Origin: Przewalskia tangutica
Taxonomy: Eukaryota > Streptophyta > Magnoliopsida > Solanales > Solanaceae
Assembly: GCA_029844215.1 (NCBI GenBank)
Contig: CM056730.1
Span: forward strand, 47,876,924-47,940,923
Reading direction: 5' to 3'
Length of the DNA: 64,000 bases
The notes under the pieces: model-generated
What the model was told of the DNA's origin: nothing
The model's input: only the letters and a program-made list of their open reading frames with translations
Database searches by the model: none
Shown here: piece by piece, positions 11,965 to 24,010 of the stretch
Position numbering within the stretch: the first letter of the stretch is position 1
Layout: each line of letters starts with the position of its first letter
Position numbers and translations under genes: made by a program

Positions 11965-12785
11965 CTTCTACAGCTATGCGCCCTGCAGGGCAGGACTGTG
12001 ATTAGAGTAAAGCGGTAGATACAGGTATATCCTTACCCCTCTAAAGACTTGTATGTATTGATGTTATGGTAATGTGTTAAGTGTTATGTTCGGACAGCTT
12101 TGTGCTAAAAAATGTGATTTAGAAACCTGTTTAGTGAAAAAGGGTAAGCCTGGGGGTGAGAAAATGATGAACCTTAGAATATTACAGTTGAGACCTTAGA
12201 TGTAAGGCCGTCCTGAGTACAGGATTTTGCAAGTGATCCTTGTCGGAATGCATTTTATGCCTAGAATGTATTGTGGGAAAATTCCTTGGGTAGTGTAAAA
12301 TGGAAGTGGTAGCTTTCATGACCTGTTTAGGTAAGATTGTTCCGGATCGGGGAACAAGAGCTTGATGCGTTAAGTGGGTCTGGTTGGGGCCATGTTGTGG
12401 GCCAACCCGCGGCCTGTTTCGAGGTGGGGTCAGCTCTGGGTGGTCCCGCCAGGTGGTAGGGTCACGAGGGTGCTAGGCCCAAGATTAGATGACCATCGTA
12501 TGAGTTCGTGGATATATTCGACCAGAAGCGGATCGTGAAGGCCGGGAATGGCCTTAAGGGAGATTGAGGCTAGTAAGATGACCAAGTTTGGAGGTGGTAA
12601 CTCCAAAGTTTTGGGAACTGGCGATGGTGAAGTGTGAACGTATACTAGAAGAGTTCGGTGTTAGAAGGACACGAGTAAGGAAGGAAGAGAACGTGTGTTA
12701 TTTCGTGGCGAGCGTGGCGTTGGCAACTTGTTAGAAGAACTTCATCGTTATCCGTCTTGAGAAGGAACATTCGACGAATGTTTCT
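11965..12785 (+). other. noncoding spacer, duplicate copy
   Basis: Duplicate of 1665-2487. It has no gag before it because the breakpoint lies at the gag/spacer boundary. No coding frame is supported. Confidence 0.85.
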
Positions 12786-12796
12786 AAGGAGGAGAA
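12786..12796 (+). other. polypurine tract, duplicate copy
   Basis: AAGGAGGAGAA before the LTR start at 12797, the same as 2488-2498. Confidence 0.85.
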
Positions 12797-14011
12797 TGTT
12801 ATACCGTATTTCCGCAGTATGTACGTGGGGCGACGTAGAAGTTTGAGCCTTAAAGTAGGCAAAGTGGCGAATTTGTACACAAGTGCAGAAAGAATCGTTT
12901 TCGTAAAGCGTTTTACTAGACTTGCGAAGGAAAATTCCGGCTATGTCATTTCTAATTTTTGCTGATTTTTCCGAGAGACGAAACATTTTGGACCAACGGG
13001 AGGGTGACATGTGTCACCCTCACATTGGAAGGAAGTGGGCGGTAATGGACGAAATGGGGCCTTGGGAGTTGGTAGGATATTTTGTGCAACTTGGTTTGGT
13101 AGAAGGATACGGTGGACATGGCGTAAACATATCCCTACACTTGCATAACAATTGGATGTATCGTGGCCATTGGGTGGCAATTGCTTGACCAATAAATACC
13201 CCCACCCCCCTAAGTGATGAACTTTCATCCTAAAATCATTTCCAAGTCTCAAATACTCCTCCCCTTGTGGTGGTAGTTCGTCCGCCACCACCCTCCCCTG
13301 AGAGGCCTGCGAGCCTACCCCACAGCCTAGTTGTTTTCGTATAATACCCCCTTTTGTGGTATAGAAATACTCTCCTAGTATTGTTATAATGCCCAAATAC
13401 CTTGGCCCAAATACCTTGTAGTATTCCCAAGGTTACCTCTATACGAAAAGCCCGGAAAATACTATTATACTTCCTTTAGCCACAAAACGAAACCCTAAGG
13501 AAAACCTTCATAGTCTGTTGAAGTGTTAAATAGAAGTTGCGTAGAACTTCTAAGAGTTGTTTGGAGCGGATTGGAGCACTCGGAGTAGGAGCTTAACGTT
13601 GCTCAGGAGCGACATTAAACTTGGATAATTTTTGGGCTCTTCGAGGTAAATACTACTGTCCTTCTAGTATAATTGGGAATTACATACTGTAGTTGTATAG
13701 AAATGAATATAAGATTCATAGAAGAGAATTGAACTGTAATAGAGGGATATTACAGTAAAGACTTGAACTGAAATCACATCAGAAGAATATTAGAGTAGAA
13801 GATTAAATCGTATTTACATAGAATTTGTATTCTAAGATGATCGATAACCTTTATTGGTTGAATGTTCTGCGAGTAGCATGTGCTACATGGAAGGTGGACA
13901 AGGCTAGCCGGGTTATAGTCGTGGAGCGTTTTGCTTATAGTCGATAATCGTCGCGAGGTATGTGATTCTTTCTATACTCTTGAGCATGAAGTATTTTAAA
14001 AGAATATATAT

Positions 14012-14250
14012 AGTACGGTAGACGTACGTGTGGCAATGTCTTTTGACTTAAGCCTGAATAATATGTATATATAATATGGTAGACGTCGTGTGCTAGCGAA
14101 TATAGTTGTACGACAATGTCTTTTGACTTAAGCTGAATAATAAGAACCTTGAAATATTTTAAAAGGAATATATATATAGTACGGTAGGCGTCGTGTGTTA
14201 ATCGAATGTAGTGTTACGCAATGTCTTTTGACTTAAGCTGAATAATAAAG
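14012..14250 (+). repeat. three-copy LTR cassette, duplicate copy
   Basis: Matches 3700-3940. Two of the three GACGTACGTG words read GACGTCGTG or GGCGTCGTG here. Confidence 0.75.
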
Positions 14251-15400
14251 AATCTTGAAGTATTTCAAAAGATTAAGAAACCTGTTTGAAAGAAGAGTAA
14301 TACTTGGTTTGAAAACATAAAGAGTTATACTAGCTTTATGGGAAGTTAGGTATAACGTCTTAAGAGAGATAAAAAGAATGGTTTACTGATTTAGAAGTTA
14401 AGAGACTTAATCTTAAAAGATAAGAGACTGGACTTAATATGGATGTTTGTGTGAAACCTCATTCGTGAGTAATGAGTACTTGGTTTTTAAAAGGGGATAA
14501 TGTTTTACTGATTTCGGAAATCAGAATAAGTATCGAACAAACCACTGCAGCGTTAATAAAGGAAATGTAATGAATAAAGAAGTATTATTAAAACCAGTAG
14601 AAACCTCCATCCGCATAGAAGCTAAGATAAGACAAAATGATATTACATTTTCTAGATCATGGCTGCTTTAATAAATGGTTATAAACAAGAATAAACTGCT
14701 CACGCCTATGGCATATGTTACTCAATGGTTTTAAAGGAGATTAAGACATCGAACTATGAAACTTTTCTAAAATAAAGAGACTTGAGTAATTGAAATTAGG
14801 CAAACTGGAACTCTAGGGAAAAGAAAGGCATTGTTTTGTCTTAAATTGGTTTAAAACATAAAGTGTTATAACAGCTTTATGGGAAGTTAGTTATAACGAC
14901 TTTATGAGAACAAAAGAAGGGTTTTATCATTGGTTTTAATGTGGTAACTTGACTTTAAAAAGAGAAGTGTTTTGGTCCAAAAAGAAGGCATGGTATTTCC
15001 TTAATTTGGTTTTAAAAAGGAAAGTATGGAAGTTGTTTTGGTTTACTTAAAAGATGTAAGTCACTCTATTTTTATACTACGGGTATCGGGTGACTTTTAT
15101 AAAAGGAATGGACCTCTTAAAAGGAATTTAACGTACGTAGTACTTTAGGGTTAAAACCCGGACTTTGGCATAAAATGAAAGTACCTTGAGTTATGTATAA
15201 CTTGCCTATGCTTGTTTCTGTGAAACTTGCCTATGCTTGTTGTGATAGCCTTTGTTGTGCAAGAATTGTGTTTCTATATTATCGCGTCTCTCGATGGAGG
15301 GCCGGTTGACTTGTTGAGAACTTACTCGGACATGCCGGCAGTGACGGAGAATTCCACGGGTACGCTCCTGTTGATAGTGTTATTTTTGCTAAATCGCTTT

Positions 15401-15594
15401 GGACATACTGACACGATGCGTGGCGCACGGGTATGGTTCCATTTTGATTGTTGTCTAGTTGTTTCCTTTTGGACATACTGACACGATGCGTGGCGCACGG
15501 GTATGGTTCCATTGGGATTGTTGTCTTGTGGTTTCCTTCTGGACATACTGACACGATGCGTGGCGCACGGGTATGGTTCCATTGGAATTGTTAT
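15401..15594 (+). repeat. 70-bp LTR minisatellite, duplicate copy
   Basis: Three units at a 70-base period, each starting GGACATACTGACACGATGCG. The first unit is intact here although the first unit at 5089 is altered. Confidence 0.85.
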
Positions 15595-16393
15595 TCCATG
15601 GACTAGCTCTCTATGAGGTTTTACTGTTCGGCCTTGGTATCTGGTAGTCGGCTTTCGTACTTGCCCCGTGTCAGCTTCGTGGTTTGGTTGTATTGTATTG
15701 TTAGTACGGCTTCGGCATCAGGTAGGACTTGGTGTTCAGGTGTACTTCTTGGTGTTATCATAGACTGCCGGCAGTGAGGAAGGTATTCCACGGGCATGAT
15801 TGATATTGTGGGCGTGAGACCCATCGTTATATTTGAGTAATGACTCGGGCGTGAGTCACGACTTGATATAATCGTTATATGTGTGTCTTGTAGTTTGGTT
15901 ATCATATATGTCTCGCTTTATATAGACTATTATGATTTCATTTACTGATATTTTCTGATTTCACATACTTGGTACTGTTATCGACCTCCTTGAGGCTGCG
16001 TTCATCCGCAGTAGAAGTACATCATTTGTCGATCCGCGTTTAGGGTCACATTTCAACAGATTGGGAAGCTCCGTTCTTTCGGAGGCTTATCTTTCGGTAT
16101 GTTACCACCGAGTGCAGGGTTCTTGTACATTCAGGGTATGGCGGGGCCTGTCCGTCATAGTTGTTGTAAAAATATTAAGTGCATGCCTTTGTTGTGGGCA
16201 AGGTTGTAAGGATTGTAACTGTTCAAATGTCTATATTTATATATGTTGAAAGGCAACCGGTTTGGTTGGCCTATTTTCTTTTATCTTGATCCATGTCTAT
16301 TTGAATGTTTAAGTTTTTATTTCCATTGGTTTTCTCGATGTTGTATCACTAGGGTGCGGGTAAGGCACGATCCACGGGCCGGGCAGTCGTGAC

Positions 16394-18006
16394 GAGGGGA
16401 GAGTCTTCGAATTTTCCGTAGAATAAGGAACCTTGTACTTTGAAATGTTCTACGAAGAGATCTAGAAGTTGATAGACGTTTTGTGGCCTTTATAGGTTGA
16501 AGTACTACGAGTAGCGTATTCTACTTGAAGGGTGGAAAAGGCTAGCAGGGTTATAGTACTTTGGAGCGTTTTGCTAATTGTCGATAATCGTCGCGAGGTA
16601 TGTGAACCTCTTCCTATCTTTTCTAGCATGATGTTGTGAACTATGTAGTACGGTGAGCGTCGTGTGCTAAACGAACTTTGGTTGATTTTAAAAGATAAGA
16701 GACTGGACTTATATTTTGACTTGGTATGAAATGTGAAGAACTTGAATTGTGTTAAAGTAGTGAAACCTCATTCGTGAGTAATGAGTACTTGGTCTAGAAA
16801 AAGGAATAAGTTATATTAATTTCGGAAATGGGAATAACTATCGAACAAGCCATTGCAGCGTTAATAAAGGAATATGTAATGACAATTAATTATATTAAAA
16901 CCAGTAGAAACCTCCATCTGCATAGAAGCTAAGATAAGACAAAATTGTATTACATTTCCTAGATCATGGCTGCTCTAATAAGAATTATTATAATCAAGTT
17001 TTGATTTTCTTAAAATTCCAAAGTAAGGAACTTGATTTCTAAAAGAAAAGAGACTTAAGAATTTGAAGTGTTTTGGTTTAAAAGAAAGGCAGGGCTTTGT
17101 CTTAAATTTGTTTAAAACATAAAGTGTTATAATAGCTTTATGAGAAGTTAGTTATAACGACTTTATGAAAACAAAAGAATGGTTTTATTATTGGATTTAA
17201 AATGGTAACTTGATTTTGGGAAAAGAGAAGTAACTTGAGTTTAAAAGTATACTTGACGTTGTTTTAAAAAGTGTTAAGTACTTGATTTAACATAAACGTG
17301 TTTGGTACTACGGATAATAGTATCAAGTTGTGTTTTCGTAAAAAGAGATCTTTTTGAAAGGATTAACGTATGTAGTACTTTGGGGGTTAAAACCCGGATT
17401 TGTTGTCATAAAATGGAAGTCTAAGAGTATGTTAATTTACCTATGCTAGTTGTGATAGCCTTGGTGGTATTACTATGTTACCGCGTCTCTCGGTTGGAGG
17501 GCCGGCTGACTTGTTGTGAATTTGTTGGACGTCTGGCGTGTGGAGGATTCCACGGGTATGCTTCCATTTTGTTTGATCTTGGCCATGCTTATACCGATGA
17601 GAGATGCCGGGGCATGCGACCAGGATGCGGGTTAGATGCCCGTACGTTTCATTGGATGTCTGCGGTGTGGAGGATTCCACGGGTATGCTTCCCTTGTTAT
17701 TATCACATGGACATGTCTACACCGATGAGGGATTCCGGGGGCATGCGGCCATGCAGCGGGTTAAACTCCCGGTATATTATTATTGTCACATGGGCATGTC
17801 TACACCGATGAGGATTAGGGGCATGTGACCATTACTATTATTCCATGGGCTAGCTCCGTGAAGACCTATCTACAGATGAGGGATTAGGGGCATGGTATAT
17901 GCGATCATTATTCCATGGGCTAGCTCCCGTGAAGACTGCACTGCGATGAGGATGCCGAGGCGCGTTATGGCCATGTTACAGATGAGGATTCGGGACATGC
18001 GACGCG

Positions 18007-18041
<35 letters not shown>

Positions 18042-18085
18042 ATATGTGTCTGTGACGGTGAGGTACGATGCCACTGGCGGGTCAC
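16394..18085 (+). repeat. 5'-truncated LTR, duplicate; host of the pol-bearing element
   Basis: Matches 6097-7789. Its final five bases GTCAC (18081-18085) are the left target duplication of the element inserted at 18086. The rest of this LTR is found at 28257-29008. Confidence 0.9.
18081..18085. repeat. left target site duplication GTCAC
   Basis: Repeated exactly at 28252-28256 on the far side of the element. Five bases is the usual size for Ty3/Gypsy integration. Confidence 0.93.
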
Positions 18086-18554
18086 TGTCATACCCCGTGA
18101 GGACATACGTACAAGTGTATAAACCCTAATTAGGTTTAGAATGAAATTGTAAACTTTCAACGGAAAAGATTCCGAACCTTGTGAAGGAAATTCTACGGTT
18201 TTAATATTTTAACCAATTACGGGTTTTTCCGAGAGATGAAATATTTTGGACCAATAGGAGGGCGACATGTGTCACCCTTAGGTGGCATGGTTGGACGAAA
18301 ATGGTGGGCTAGTGGACAAGTCAAATAGTCAAGTCTTGCAAGATATTTTCTTTGGGTTAGTGGGAGTAGGTATTGGACGGTTTTTGTGAGCCATGTGGAT
18401 GGCCACATGGCTCATTGTTCTGGTGGACATATGTTCCAATGTTGTGGTGGACATATGTCCCAATATTGTGGTGGACACTTAGTGGAAGACTCCACTCACA
18501 CAAGCTATCTAATCTACACCCTCCACTTGCTTTAATCTTGGCCATTGAAGGTTC

Positions 18555-18562
18555 TATAAATA
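18555..18562 (+). promoter_or_regulatory. 5' LTR TATA box
   Basis: TATAAATA followed by CCCCCC, about 470 bases into the LTR. It would drive the genomic transcript of the element. Matching boxes lie at 10746 and 26157. Confidence 0.65.
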
Positions 18563-19799
18563 CCCCCCTCTAGCGCAAGACTTCTTCATCCATTAAACAA
18601 TTTCCAAGTCTCAAAATCCCTCCCCCCTTTGTAGAGTTCTCGTCCAAAGTCATCCCTCCCCCTTTGAGTAGTTCTCGTACAAAAGCTCCTCCCCCTTTCT
18701 AGTTGCCTACGTCAGAAACACCCCCCCCCCTTGGTAGAAAAGTTGTCTTCTAGTATTATTACTATTCCCAAATACCTTAGCCTAAATCCCTTGTAATTTT
18801 CCTAAGTTACCTCTATACTAAAAGCCCGGAAATACTACTTTATATCCTTTAGTCACAAAACGAAACCCTAAGGAAAATCTTCATAGTTGGTTGAAGTATT
18901 AAGTAGAAGTTGTTTGGAAACTTCTAAGGGTTTCTTAGAGCTATCGGAGCGTGCAAATTAGGAGCTAAACGTTGCTTAGGATCGACATTTAATCTTGGAT
19001 AATTTTGGGCTTACCGAGGTAAATATCTTTGTCCTTCTATTGTAATTAGAGATTACATATTGTAGTAGTTCAGAATTAAGTATAAGATATATAGAAGGAG
19101 GGTATAAAAGAAGAGAATTGAACTGTACTTACATAGAATTTGTATTCTGATGAGACTTGTGTAGTTTGTGGGTAGGAAATCTTGCCCAATTTTTCGTAGA
19201 ATAAAGGACCTTCTGCTTAGAATATTCTACAGAGTAGTCTAGACGTTGATAGACGTATTTGACTATTATAGGTTGATACTCTGCGCGCGACATATTCGAC
19301 TTGGCAGGTGGATTTCGCCGAGGAGGTATGTGATTCTTCCTATCCTCTTGAGCATGATATTTTTAAAATATATATATAGTACGGTAGACGTACGTGTGTT
19401 AACTAAAATTGGTTTTACTCTGATGTCTTTTGACTTGAGTTTTAAATGATAAGAATCTTGGAAATATTTCAAAAGAGTTATGAATCATTTTTGAAAGAAG
19501 AGTAATACTTGGTTTTAAAAAGCTTAAGAGTTATACTAGCTTTATGGGAAGTTAGGTATAACGACGTAAGAAAGATAAAAGGAACGGTTTACTTATTTTT
19601 TTATAAAAGTCTTGTATTGATTTCTGAAAAGTGTAGTAAGATGGTTTGATAAGTAAACATGTTATGATGCTACGTGTGTTAGTGTCTTGTGATGTTTGTG
19701 TAAGGGGGTTATTCTTGTTGTGCTTACGTTGTTAAATGATAAGCCCGTTGTACTACTATTATATCACATACCCCCCTGACTTGTTATGATGTCGAGGAC

Positions 19800-20060
19800 T
19801 TGCCACCCTCGATGCGAGGAATACCTCATGCGGGTCTGTGTGACCTATGCGGAGCTGCGGGAGTTCCAGGATTGATCACTCCGGGTGTGTTACGCCGATG
19901 CGGGTCTATATGGCCTATGCGGTCCACAGGACTATGCAGACTTCGGGGGTCCAGGAGGATGTCGCGGGTTAGCTACCCCCGATGCGAGGAATACCTCATG
20001 CGGGTCTGTGTGACCTATGCGGACTGCGGGAGTTCCAGGATTAGGCACGCATAATGATAC
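19800..20060 (+). repeat. GC-rich imperfect repeats in the LTR 3' half
   Basis: GATGCGAGGAATACCTCATG starts copies near 19808 and 19980, with a diverged middle copy between. The block recurs at 27414-27650 and 49560-49790, and reversed at about 8640-8890, 45380-45620, 51910-52200, 57660-57890 and 63695-63920. It is therefore a standard part of the family LTR. Confidence 0.75.
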
Positions 20061-20656
20061 TATGGGCGATTGGCCTTGCTTCGATCATTAGCGGCCTAGA
20101 AAAGACCAGTTACATTATATCTATTTTTGCTCTTGTCTATGCTGTGGCATTATGTGCGGTTGAATTGGTTGTATTTGTAAGTGGTTTTAAAATGCTTTGA
20201 GTTCATTTCAGTACTTTACAGTTTCACATACTTGGTACCTGTTGTACTGACCTCCTTCGGGGGGCTGCGTTCATGCCGCAGGTAAGGGAAAACAGGTGGT
20301 AGATCCTCGTTCTTAGGATCCTTACTCTGGTGTCAGGAGCCCCATTTCTCCGGAGGCTCGACTTTTGGTACGGCTCTCCCTGTGTTGTAGATATTTTGTA
20401 CATTCAGGGTATGGCGGGGGCCTCCCGCCATAGTTGTTTATTCCTAAGTGCGTAGTCTGTTGTAAAGTGGGGATGTAACTGTTCACTCTTGATGTATATA
20501 TACATTCCGAAAGGCAGTCTTCTCTTGATAAACTGTTTCTCATTTCATAATTGTTTCATGTCTTGTTTTATATTCCGCTGGTTACTCTGATGTATGTCTA
20601 CTTAGGTGCCCGGGTAAGGCACCAGTCACGGGCCCGGGTTCGGGTCGTGACAAAAG

Positions 20657-20668
20657 TGGTATCAGAGC
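20657..20668 (+). other. primer binding site for initiator tRNA-Met
   Basis: TGGTATCAGAGC lies four bases after the LTR and matches the complement of the tRNA-iMet 3' end that most plant chromoviruses use to start minus-strand DNA. Confidence 0.92.
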
Positions 20669-20856
20669 AGTTAATCCTCGGAAAGTGTCTACAGACCGTA
20701 TCTAGTAGAGTCTTGATTATCGGTGTGTTGTGCACCACATGTCGAGGAGGCTATAGGATATTTATGATTGGTTTCCATTCTTCTCACTCTGAGATCCTGC
20801 CTTAGAGTTGTGTTATAAGTTGGACCCCTCTAACGTATTTCTTTTCTGTACCAGTT

Positions 20857-22130
20857 ATGCCTCCACGCGAGGCAAACCGGGCCCAGAATGTCAAGGCAGC
20901 TGAGGGAGCTGCTAGTAGGACACAGAGGGCCACGAGGGCCCAGGCCCAGTCTATACCCGAGGCGATACCTCAGACGGCGAGTTCCACGACGCCGCCCGGC
21001 CCAGCGAGGTTTAGGCGCAGCGGTGGGCGTGAGACCACGCAGACTGCGCCTCGGTCCACAACATGGAAGCGGAGAGATGGGTTATAGAGAGATGGCCCAG
21101 TTACTAGCCAGGCGTGGCGGACGAGATATCTTTGGATGCGGCGGTTCGATTCAGCGATGCCGTGGTTCACCGAGTCGGATAGTTTGAGGCTACGTGATTT
21201 TACGAGTTGTAGCGCGAGTTCTACGGGTCGAGGCACGAGGATGATCTGCGAGTTCATCAAGCGATTCTGACGGATGATGAGAGTGATCAAGGCGGAGACC
21301 GAGTCCGTGATCTTCGGTTCGCGTCATTGCGTGATACCGCATGATCGTTTGATTCGTGGGAGCTATCCCGGGGAGAGCATGCGCCTCCAGCAGTATGGGA
21401 CGAGTTCTCGGAGGCATTTCTCACTCATTTCTTACCCCCACAGATGAGGAGAGCACGGGCCGACAGATTTTTGATCTTTGGCGAGAGGCGCCTGATTGGG
21501 AGTACAACGTGGAGTTTGACTCATTGGCTCGATATGTCCCTGCGTTGGTAGCAGATATGGAGGGCGAGTGCACCGCCACGCCACGGGCTAGATGATTATT
21601 TGGCGTAGTCTTGCTCGGGTGAAGCTCTTCCACGGCATGGACATTGCCCGCGTCGAGCTCATGCACTTAGATGCGAGGCGTAGAGGCGACGGGTCGGCGG
21701 ATATCGCCAGCGAAGAAGGCCGGGGCAGCGAGATATTTTGGTAGCTCTGGGTGGACGACCTCGGCGATCTAGATGTGCACCACAGCCAGCTCAGAGCACT
21801 CCTACACCGTCTTCGGGACGGCGGGGGTATTCGGGCGGTCGAGGCCCGGGACTTGGACTTCGGTGGGTAGGGTGCTAAGCGATCGAGTCCTCGGTGTGTC
21901 CGATATGGTAGATTCCATTAGGAGTTGTGATACTACCTCGGGAGTTTGCTACACTGCGGCCAGCGAGTCACTATCACGAGCCTATCCGAGGCAGCGCGCA
22001 GATGGTAGAGTCGGCTCAGTGGTCTTTTGCGGTCTTCATCTCCCACGATTACTCGCCGGGGCAGGGTACTCATGGACCAGCAGGTCGCGGCAGAGGTCGT
22101 GGCACGGGTCCCAGTTCCAGCGGTCCTCAG
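20857..22130 (+). pseudogene. gag: gag of the chromovirus, several frameshifts
   Basis: The ATG at 20857 starts MPPREANRAQNV, 205 bases after the LTR. The first frame ends after 76 codons. The capsid part is read in other frames around 21360-21600 (WDEFSEAFLTHF equivalent; VEFDSLARYVPALVADME). A broken CCHC zinc knuckle can be traced at about 21947-21990, where single-base losses put its cysteines and histidine in different frames. Gag would package the RNA of this element and possibly of the gag-deficient or pol-deficient relatives. Compared with 34672-35777, many breaks fall at CTG/CAG-rich words, so some could be consensus errors. The downstream end is approximate because gag and protease share a long frame from 21927. 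Confidence 0.85.
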
Positions 22131-22189
22131 AACCGCATTTATGCCCTGTCCAGCCGCCAGGACCAGGAGGCATCGCCGGATGTCGTCAC

Positions 22190-22515
22190 AGGTACTTTAT
22201 CAGTTTCTTGTTGTGACGTGTATGCCTTGATAGATCCGGGTTCTACTCTGTCCTATATATCTCCCCATATTGCTAGTAGGATAGGGATAGAGCCTGAGTC
22301 CATAGACCCTTTCGAGGTAGCTACGCCAGTGGGTGATTCGGTGGTAGCTCGGCGGGTATATAGGGCTTGCCCAGTGACTTTATGCAGTCGTCAGACCCTA
22401 GCCGACTTGATAGAGTTGGGTATGACCGATTTTGATGTGATCATGGGTATGGATTGGCTAGCTTCTTGCTATGCCAATGTAGACTGCAGGGAGAGAGTGG
22501 TACGGTTCCAGTTTC
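22190..22515 (+). pseudogene. pol (PR): retroviral-type aspartic protease domain
   Basis: In the open frame 21927-22673, YALIDPGSTLSYIS places the active-site aspartate at 22233-22235. It is followed by DFDVIMGMDWLASCYANVDC, the usual end of plant chromovirus protease. The D-P-G-S form, rather than D-S-G or D-T-G, is common in plant chromoviruses of this type. The domain itself looks complete and in frame, and the frame breaks shortly after. It would cut the Gag-Pol precursor inside the particle. Confidence 0.9.
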
Positions 22516-22639
22516 TGAGGGCGGTTGCTCAGTGGGAGGAACATCAGATCGTAGAGGTAGGTTTATTTCTTACCTCAAGGCTAGGAAGATGGTGCAGAAG
22601 GGGTATATCTACCATCTCATTCGGGTGTTTGATACTGAG

Positions 22640-23515
22640 GCTGCGGTACCAGATTTTCAGTCAGTTCCAGTAGTCAGAGAGTTCCCAGATGTGTTTCCAG
22701 ATGACCTCCCGGGTATCCCTCCTGAGAGGAAGATACAGTTTTGTATCGATGTCTTGCGGACACTCGGCTTATATCCATTCCGCCATACGAATGGCACTGC
22801 CGAGTTGAGAGAGTTGAAGGACCGGTGAGATATTTCTGGAGAAGGGCTTCATCAGTCCTAGTTTTTCTCCCCAGGGAGCGCGGTATTGTTCGTGAAGAAG
22901 AAGGATGGGACGCTGCGCGTGTGTTGATTACACGGTTGAACAAGGTGACTATTAAACGAATACCCCTTCCTGGATTGATGATTTGTTCGACCATTGCGAG
23001 TGCGAGATGTTTCTCAAGATTGATCCGCGATCGGGCTATCATCAAAGTGCGAGTTAGAGGCGGATGTCCCTAGGGTGCATTCGGACGTGACGCACTATGA
23101 GTTCGAGTTATGTCTTTCGTTTTGACCAATGCTCGTGGTATTTATGGATTTGATAAACCGAGTGTTCAAGCCATTTTTGGATACGTTTGTGATAGTATTC
23201 ATTGATGACATCTTGGTTTATTCCCGCTCAGAGCAGGAGCATGCGGAGCATTTGAGGACTGTGCTGAGAGTTCTCCAGGACCAGCAGTTGTACGCCAAGT
23301 TTTCCAAATGTGAGTTTTGGTTGGCTTCGGTGGCTTTTCTTGGGCACATTGTCGGGGCCGATGGTATTCGGGTGGATACGGCCAAGATCGAGGCAGTCAG
23401 GAGTTGGCCTAGACCTATTACTCCGATAGAGGTGCGCAGCTTTCTGGGCCTTGCAGGTTACTATCGGAGGTTCGTGGAGAAGTTTGCTTCTATTTCGGCA
23501 CCTTTGACAAGCTGA
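22640..23515 (+). pseudogene. pol (RT): reverse transcriptase domain, frameshifted
   Basis: The entry segment VPVVREFPDVFPDDLPGIPP is read from about 22660. The fingers region is scrambled over 22780-23120 (pieces such as KKDGTLR and NKVTIKR fall in different frames). From 23129 a clean frame gives the palm, with the FIDD catalytic motif at 23198-23209, then KFSKCEFWL, FLGH and FLGLAGYYRRF. The FIDD variant of YxDD is normal for plant Gypsy elements. The middle is too broken to make an active enzyme as written. Confidence 0.93.
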
Positions 23516-24010
23516 CTCAGAAGGGAGCTAAGTTTCAGTGGACTGATGTTTGTGGCGAGGTTTCCGATTCTTGAAGGAGAGGTGGCGACCGCCTGATTCT
23601 TACTCTTCGGAGGTCTAGACGGCTATGTGGTGTATTGTGATGCGTCAGGCATCGGGCTTGGATGTGTGTTGATGCAGCAGGGCAAGGTTATAGCGTACGC
23701 ATCCCGACAGCTTAAGAAACATGAGAAGAACTACCCCACCCATGATTTGGAGTTGGCAGTGGTGATTCACGCCTTGAAGATCTGGAGGCACTATTTGTAT
23801 GGAGTTCATGTGGGTATTTACACAGACCACAAGAGCCTCCAGTATATCTTCAGCCAGAGGGAGCTGAAATTACGACAGAGACGGTGGTTAGAGTTACTCA
23901 AGGATTATGATGTCGATATCCTGTACCACCCAGGGAAGGCCAATATTGTGGCAGATGCCCTTAGTCGTAGGTCGATGGGGAGTCTATCAGTTGTGCAGCC
24001 AGAGAGGAGG
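23516..24010 (+). pseudogene. pol (RH): RNase H domain
   Basis: A clean frame from 23627 shows VYCDASGIGLGCVLMQ, then HDLELAVVIHALKIWRHYL and YTDHKSLQYI. These carry the aspartate, glutamate and aspartate expected in the catalytic set of Gypsy RNase H, and ADALSRR closes the domain. Only the junction with reverse transcriptase (about 23515-23625) is frame-broken. It would remove RNA from RNA/DNA hybrids during replication. Confidence 0.93.

Larger units (their letters stand above)
12797..16393 (+). repeat. LTR, duplicate of 2499-6096
   Basis: Same order of parts as the first copy, with the three-copy cassette at about 14012-14250 and the 70-bp minisatellite at 15401-15594 (units start at 15401, 15471 and 15541). 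Differences from copy 1 are mostly clusters at CTG/CAG and ACGT words. Confidence 0.9.
11965..19767 (+). repeat. tandem duplication, unit 2
   Basis: Second copy of the 1665-11964 unit without the solo LTR. It runs on into the rest of the 5' LTR and the body of the pol-bearing element, so this is the copy that keeps the original right-hand context. Confidence 0.9.
18086..20652 (+). repeat. 5' LTR of the chromovirus
   Basis: It starts TGTCATACC and ends GGTCGTGACA. It lacks about 19 bases just after the start that the 3' LTR retains. It contains a TATA box at 18555-18562, a short C run (18721-18730) and a GC-rich repeat block at 19800-20060. Confidence 0.93.

Noticed and set aside
20657..20668. 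Possible tRNA gene
   Set aside because: Only the 12-base primer-site complement of tRNA-iMet is present; no cloverleaf surrounds it. No tRNA or rRNA gene was seen elsewhere.
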